Shown piece by piece: positions 39,930 to 43,988 of a DNA stretch of 43,988 bases. Location: assembly GCA_020860445.1 (NCBI GenBank), contig JAJBUH010000236.1, positions 1 through 43,988 on the forward strand, given 5' to 3'. How positions within the stretch are numbered: position 1 is the stretch's first letter; the number at the start of each line of letters is the position of its first letter. Source of the DNA: Bacteroidales bacterium. Lineage in GTDB: Bacteria; Bacteroidota; Bacteroidia; Bacteroidales; Muribaculaceae. The notes beneath the pieces are model-generated. The model was given only the letters and a program-made list of their open reading frames with translations. It ran no database searches and was not told where the DNA came from. The position numbers and the translations under genes are program-made.

Positions 39930-41131
39930 GGCAATTCGCTTCTTAGATTTTGGACTAATTCAATAGCCTTGGTCATCATTTCTGAGATAGTTTGGCTCAT
40001 ATCTTGGCCTATCTTGTCACGATAGTGGCGTTTGGCCACTTCGATAGGCTCTATGCTCCTGAAATCTTGCACTTCTACTATTTTGAGGCGCTGAGAGTCC
40101 TTCGTGGCTTCTTTGCGTGGCTTAATGCGTATCTCGCAGAATCGGCAGTCTTTGCCCTGTGCCATTTTTCGAGCCCTATCCTCGGCATCGGCTGGCAGAG
40201 GTCCGCCCTCTGGTTCAACAAGCAGCCTAACATAACTCGGATCTGTCTGAGCCATAGCCTCTAACTGTGCCAAGGCTTCATTCAGTGTGCCTCCATCAGG
40301 CGGCAAGGTTTTGACTCCGCGCTTTAACTGTAGTTGCAATTTGGTTACGCCCGGCACTTCTCCATGAGTTGGAATCTCTACCAGATTCACATAATGGTCG
40401 TAATCCTCGCTGAAACTTACTGGCAGCGGTGTACCGCAATAATACGAACGGCTATCAATGCGCTGGGGCATGTGGATATGGCCAAGGGCCAAATAGTCAT
40501 AGCCATCGCCAAGCAGGTCAATGTTGTCTTTTAGCATACCTCCCACTGGCACATCCTCATGGCCACGCAGATTTGCACCCTCTACTGCCAGATGAGCCAT
40601 CAATACTACGGGTGATTCGTCTCTCTGGGCCGCTTGCATCAATGCCGCAAAAAATTCCGACTGCCTGTCTTCGCGCATCACATCGGGATGCACTGCTGGA
40701 TAATACGACGGGTGAAAATATGGTACGGCTACCACTACTCCAATGCCACGGATATTTACCAAAAATTGTTCGGCGCTAAATTCCCTATCAGTATCAATTC
40801 GGGAGCCTCCTATCACCTTGATACCTAATCTTTGCCACAATTGGCTTTGCGCCTCAAGGCGCGATGCTCCATCATGATTTCCGGCTGTGATGACGATGGT
40901 GCTGCTTGGTGAGGCATCATGCAGCATAAGCACCCCATCGACAAACAGCCGTTGGGCTGCAGCCGATGGCACTGCGGTATGGAAGATGTCGCCGCTCACC
41001 ACCAGCGCATCGGGGCGTTCTCGCCCCATTATCTCGGCAAGCTGTTCAAAGAAATAACGATGCTCGTCATCCCTCTCATACCCATAAAAATTCTGGCCTA
41101 TATGCCAATCACTCGTATGTATTATCCGCAT
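39926..41131 (-). CDS. sbcD: Exonuclease subunit SbcD
   Basis: MRIIHTSDWHIGQNFYGYERDDE, VVSGDIFHTA, AGNHDG, ALGHIHMPQ; overlaps sbcC by 4 nt. ORF-track start 41155 is probably too long. Confidence 0.95.
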   Translation of the reverse strand: MRIIHTSDWHIGQNFYGYERDDEHRYFFEQLAEIMGRERPDALVVSGDIFHTAVPSAAAQRLFVDGVLMLHDASPSSTIVITAGNHDGASRLEAQSQLWQRLGIKVIGGSRIDTDREFSAEQFLVNIRGIGVVVAVPYFHPSYYPAVHPDVMREDRQSEFFAALMQAAQRDESPVVLMAHLAVEGANLRGHEDVPVGGMLKDNIDLLGDGYDYLALGHIHMPQRIDSRSYYCGTPLPVSFSEDYDHYVNLVEIPTHGEVPGVTKLQLQLKRGVKTLPPDGGTLNEALAQLEAMAQTDPSYVRLLVEPEGGPLPADAEDRARKMAQGKDCRFCEIRIKPRKEATKDSQRLKIVEVQDFRSIEPIEVAKRHYRDKIGQDMSQTISEMMTKAIELVQNLRSELP

Positions 41132-41254
41132 AGCCCTACAGTTTTTACAGTACACTAATCCATTCAGTTAACTCTCTCCACTTTTCGCTCATCGTCTCTA
41201 AATCTATTTCAACTATAAGAAAGTTTCCAATTTAAATTATGATAATGTATTATC

Positions 41255-41359
41255 AGTGCGTAGCACGTCTCTTGTCCGTCCCACATAGAGTGCGATAGCA
41301 CGGAATGTGGGGTGGGTATGAGTATCGCCAAGGTATGAGTGCGTAGCACGGCTCTTGTC
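41255..41359. repeat. Repeats of AGTGCGTAGCACGKCTCTTGTC plus nested hairpin CCCACAT..GTGCgataGCAC..ATGTGGG in the sbcDC leader
   Basis: Copies 41255-41276 and 41338-41359; related copy 41289-41303 inside inverted arms 41280-41286 / 41305-41311. Confidence 0.9.
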
Positions 41360-41416
41360 GGGCGTGATGTAATTCTGGGTCTAATCCCGATTACACAACC
41401 ATTCTATACCCACGTG

Positions 41417-41424
41417 CAAAAGTA
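41417..41424 (-). promoter_or_regulatory. -7 element TACTTTTG for sbcDC
   Basis: CAAAAGTA on the plus strand, about 290 nt upstream of sbcD. Confidence 0.5.
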
Positions 41425-41661
41425 AGAATTTATCTCGGAAATCAAAAAGATAATTTCTAAAAAAGAACCACTCTTCCAACAAAACATTTGGTCAATTTGG
41501 AGAAAAGCAGCACCTTTGCTCGAGCTCCTTTATTCGCTGGTCCTTGTTCTTCATCTTTTTGGAAATTTTATTTTTCGACAAAGTTAAGAAGAGTCAGTGA
41601 GTTATGCAAATTTTTGTTAACAGATTTCGAATACAATGTCACAAAATTTTGGGCACCCTAC

Positions 41662-42633
41662 TTATTTACGCATATGCAATATCGGATATGGTTTGCCTTC
41701 TCCGTCGGTCTCGTCGCGACCTACAACCTTGAAGCCCATCGCCTCATAGAAGTGCCGTGCTGACGTGTTTTGCTCGTTCACATCAACCTTGCGAATACCC
41801 CTTGACACGGCCAGTTCAACCAAGCGTCGGCCAATGCCTTTGCGGAAATGGCTTGGTAAAACGAACAGCATCTCAATCGCATCGTCTGACAAACCCATAA
41901 AGCCGATGGGAGTATCCTCTGAGGCATACTCCACATAGAGCCTGACGGCTGACAAATATGTAGGCATCAGCCCTTTGTAGAACTCAAAATCCTCGTTGGA
42001 GAGGAACGTATGCATTGCCTTTACCGACTTCGCCCAAACATCAGTGAGCTGTGGATAGATACCAATCTCTTTGATTAGAGGCACAAGGTCTCGACGAACA
42101 TTCTCGGCGGTCATTGTGTGGCCACCGACGAACTCACGGGCATTGGTGTAGAGGCTGTCGTACATCGAGCGGAAATGAGCCAAAGTATCCTGTTTACCGA
42201 ACAGCCCATAGACATAGGGCTTGTTATCTGGCGTGTAGCTGACAAACTGCCGTTCCTCGATAGCCTTGAAGTGCTCAATGAGGTTGGGGGTTATCTCGAA
42301 CTCCTGCTTGACATCGGCTCTCGGTGACTTGTATTGCCGCAACCCAATCCTCGGCTCCAAGAACTCCGACATACGGAAGAACGGATTGACCAGAATCACC
42401 TTGCGCATCGAGCAGACGAACATCTGCGCATAGAACGCGCCGCAACTTGAACCGACGATGACCTGCGGCCGGTGTTCCTGGCACAGTTTGTCCACAAGGG
42501 TAATGGCATCCTCAGGGTACAACGGCAAGTCCGGGGCAATGACCTCCGCCATGCCCTCCATCTCCGCACGTAGCGTCTGTGCTATCTCGCACTGACCGCT
42601 GGAAGTAAACCCATGTAGAAACAGTATTTTCAT
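41662..42633 (-). CDS. YqiA-like alpha/beta hydrolase fused to a GNAT acetyltransferase domain
   Basis: N-terminal MKILFLHGFTSSGQCEIAQTLR...VIVGSSCGAFYAQ...GGHTMT; C-terminal MLFVLPSHFRKGIGRRLVELAVSRGIRKVDVNEQNTSARHFYEAMGFK. Start at 42633 by ATGA overlap. Confidence 0.87.
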   Translation of the reverse strand: MKILFLHGFTSSGQCEIAQTLRAEMEGMAEVIAPDLPLYPEDAITLVDKLCQEHRPQVIVGSSCGAFYAQMFVCSMRKVILVNPFFRMSEFLEPRIGLRQYKSPRADVKQEFEITPNLIEHFKAIEERQFVSYTPDNKPYVYGLFGKQDTLAHFRSMYDSLYTNAREFVGGHTMTAENVRRDLVPLIKEIGIYPQLTDVWAKSVKAMHTFLSNEDFEFYKGLMPTYLSAVRLYVEYASEDTPIGFMGLSDDAIEMLFVLPSHFRKGIGRRLVELAVSRGIRKVDVNEQNTSARHFYEAMGFKVVGRDETDGEGKPYPILHMRK

Positions 42634-43379
42634 TTTTTGCGTTGTTTCCTCCATTGCAGACGTTCGGCTTCAGGCATTTTCTCCATGGCATAGCTGAGCA
42701 TTACCGAAGGTATTTCTGCCACATGCTGTTCGAGGAAATGTTCTAATGTCTCTTTGCCACAGTCATCGTGCTTGTACATCTCGCGTAGCATCCATCCGGC
42801 TGCTTTGTGCAGAAGGTCATGGTTGGCAGTCAAGAGGGTTTCGGCTCGCGCAACCAGTTTGTCATAGAAACCCTCGTGGGCGTGCCACCATGTTGCCACC
42901 ATTGCAATGCGTTGCTGCCATAGCGTGTGGTCTGCCTGTATCCATTCGTCCATCAGCGTCCATTCGGGATGCAGCAGTTCGTATCGGCCGATAATCTTGT
43001 AGGCACTGAGATCCACCAAGTCCCAGTTGTTGATATAGGGATGCAGCGAGAGGTATCGCTCCACGATGCGACGCATGGTAGCATCGTCTTTCTTCTTGTA
43101 TGCCATTTCAAATTTAGCGACGAAAATCAGCAGAGCACAGAGCCGCACTTCATGCCATTGGCTCTTTGCCGATTCAGTGGCATCGTTTATCGCAACATCT
43201 TTCCACGCCTCTTTCACCACCAGTCTTACCTTGGGATTGGTGACACCGAGGAAGCAATCTCCCTCGCCATATTCCCCGGGGCCGGTCTTGAAGAAGCGTC
43301 TATATGTTGCCGCCTGCCTTTCGTCTGCAAACAGTCGGAGGGCAAATTCTATATCTGTATGTTCTCGCACACTGACCAT
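42630..43379 (-). CDS. DNA alkylation repair protein (AlkD-like HEAT repeat)
   Basis: GVTNPKVRLVVKEAWKDV, EVRLCALLIFVAKFE, YINNWDLVDLSAYKIIG, IAMVATWW. Confidence 0.9.
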   Translation of the reverse strand: MVSVREHTDIEFALRLFADERQAATYRRFFKTGPGEYGEGDCFLGVTNPKVRLVVKEAWKDVAINDATESAKSQWHEVRLCALLIFVAKFEMAYKKKDDATMRRIVERYLSLHPYINNWDLVDLSAYKIIGRYELLHPEWTLMDEWIQADHTLWQQRIAMVATWWHAHEGFYDKLVARAETLLTANHDLLHKAAGWMLREMYKHDDCGKETLEHFLEQHVAEIPSVMLSYAMEKMPEAERLQWRKQRKK

Positions 43380-43441
43380 GATTTATTCTTTTACAGGTTC
43401 ATAGTCAATCTTGCTTTCCTCGTCAGTGGTCTCGAGCTTTG

Positions 43442-43786
43442 TCATACGGTTATCTCAATCATATTTCCATCAACGCCTACAATGGCGCTTTCGTAATATC
43501 CATCGCCAGTGGTGCGCGGGCCGTCGGTCACTTCATAACCGTCATTGCGCAACCTTTCGGTCATTTCGTCAACGGCTTCCTTGCTCCCCACGCTCAGCGA
43601 GATGTGGCAGGCACCGAGAGCACGGCCTTCGGTCATGCCTGGACGCATCATCAACTCCAAGCGCGAGCCGTCGCCCAGAGTGAGCAGATACGACTTGAAA
43701 TCCTTACGCAGATTGTGGTACATCTCTCCGGCCTGCGCATCAAAAATCCTTGGGTTGGCGCGTCCATTCCAGTCTGTCAATGTCAA
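43442..43786 (-). pseudogene. VOC (glyoxalase-like) family protein lacking its normal N-terminus
   Basis: FDAQAGEMYHNLRKDFKSYLLTLGDGSRLELMMRPG...LGACHISLSVGSKEAVDEMTERLRNDGYEV...GVDGNMIEITV; first beta strand/ligand absent. Confidence 0.7.
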
Positions 43787-43898
43787 ACTTGCAAACTTCG
43801 GCAGTAGAGTCGTTGATCTGCATCTCTGTTTGTTCTTTGTTTTGTCCGCATGACGCCAATAGCATCAATATAGCGGAACAGATGATTAGCTTATTCAT
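43740..43898 (-). pseudogene. 5' fragment of a lipoprotein gene resembling DUF1349 proteins
   Basis: Not in the ORF track (52 aa): MNKLIICSAILMLLASCGQNKEQTEMQINDSTAEVCKFDIDRLEWTRQPKDF*; lipobox LASC, then LEWTRQPKDF as in DUF1349 N-termini. Confidence 0.65.
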
Positions 43899-43988
43899 GT
43901 GTTGTTGTAGAATGGAATTTGGTGTCTCTGAGCCAAATTGTTAAGTTTCATTCTTATCGAATGTCCATAGTTCTTAATGGTTCTTTTC

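Noticed and set aside
41488-41763. 91 aa plus-strand ORF before the GNAT fusion gene
   Set aside because: AT-rich intergenic sequence plus overlap with the minus-strand coding end; no domain.
43740-43742. In-frame TGA as selenocysteine in the lipoprotein ORF
   Set aside because: Sequence after the TGA in the same frame does not continue the DUF1349-like protein, whereas the shifted frame matches a VOC protein; junction is the better explanation.

Overview
This 44 kb window looks chromosomal and comes from a Bacteroidales-type genome (Muribaculaceae-like is my guess). Support: TAnnTTTG -7 promoter elements, no obvious Shine-Dalgarno sequences, a T9SS-like C-terminal tail, and a Bacteroidetes-style AddB/PD-(D/E)XK protein. 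Most genes are housekeeping: cydAB, a YigZ-like protein, uvrA, an AddB-like nuclease, hemW, nadC, a CbiMQO Ni/Co ECF transporter, a SlyD-like PPIase with a Cys-rich tail, a subtilase, aspS, a Nif3-like protein with a zinc-ribbon partner, class III fbp, a Sua5/YrdC protein, an initiating sugar transferase, a ClC channel, a K+-channel-like protein, an MBOAT plus two SGNH proteins, a split menF-like gene, rimO, ftsY, sbcC and sbcD. The right end holds a hydrolase-GNAT fusion, an AlkD-like protein and a truncated VOC gene. I found no CRISPR array, rRNA, tRNA, integrase or transposase. The most interesting signals are non-coding: (i) period-7 repeat arrays, including a near-identical ~30 nt TT(CCAAAAA)n element just 5' of the start codon of three unrelated downstream operon genes (cydB, cbiO, zinc-ribbon gene), and TGAAAAA-type heptamers forming perfect 18-24 bp inverted repeats around gene boundaries; (ii) large dispersed palindromes at 3.0, 10.5 and 41.3 kb. 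Coding anomalies are a one-base frameshift in menF, a chimeric junction joining a DUF1349-like lipoprotein 5' end to a VOC 3' end, a hydrolase-GNAT fusion, and a non-canonical TVGCY channel filter. All repeats and matches were read by eye; no searches were run.
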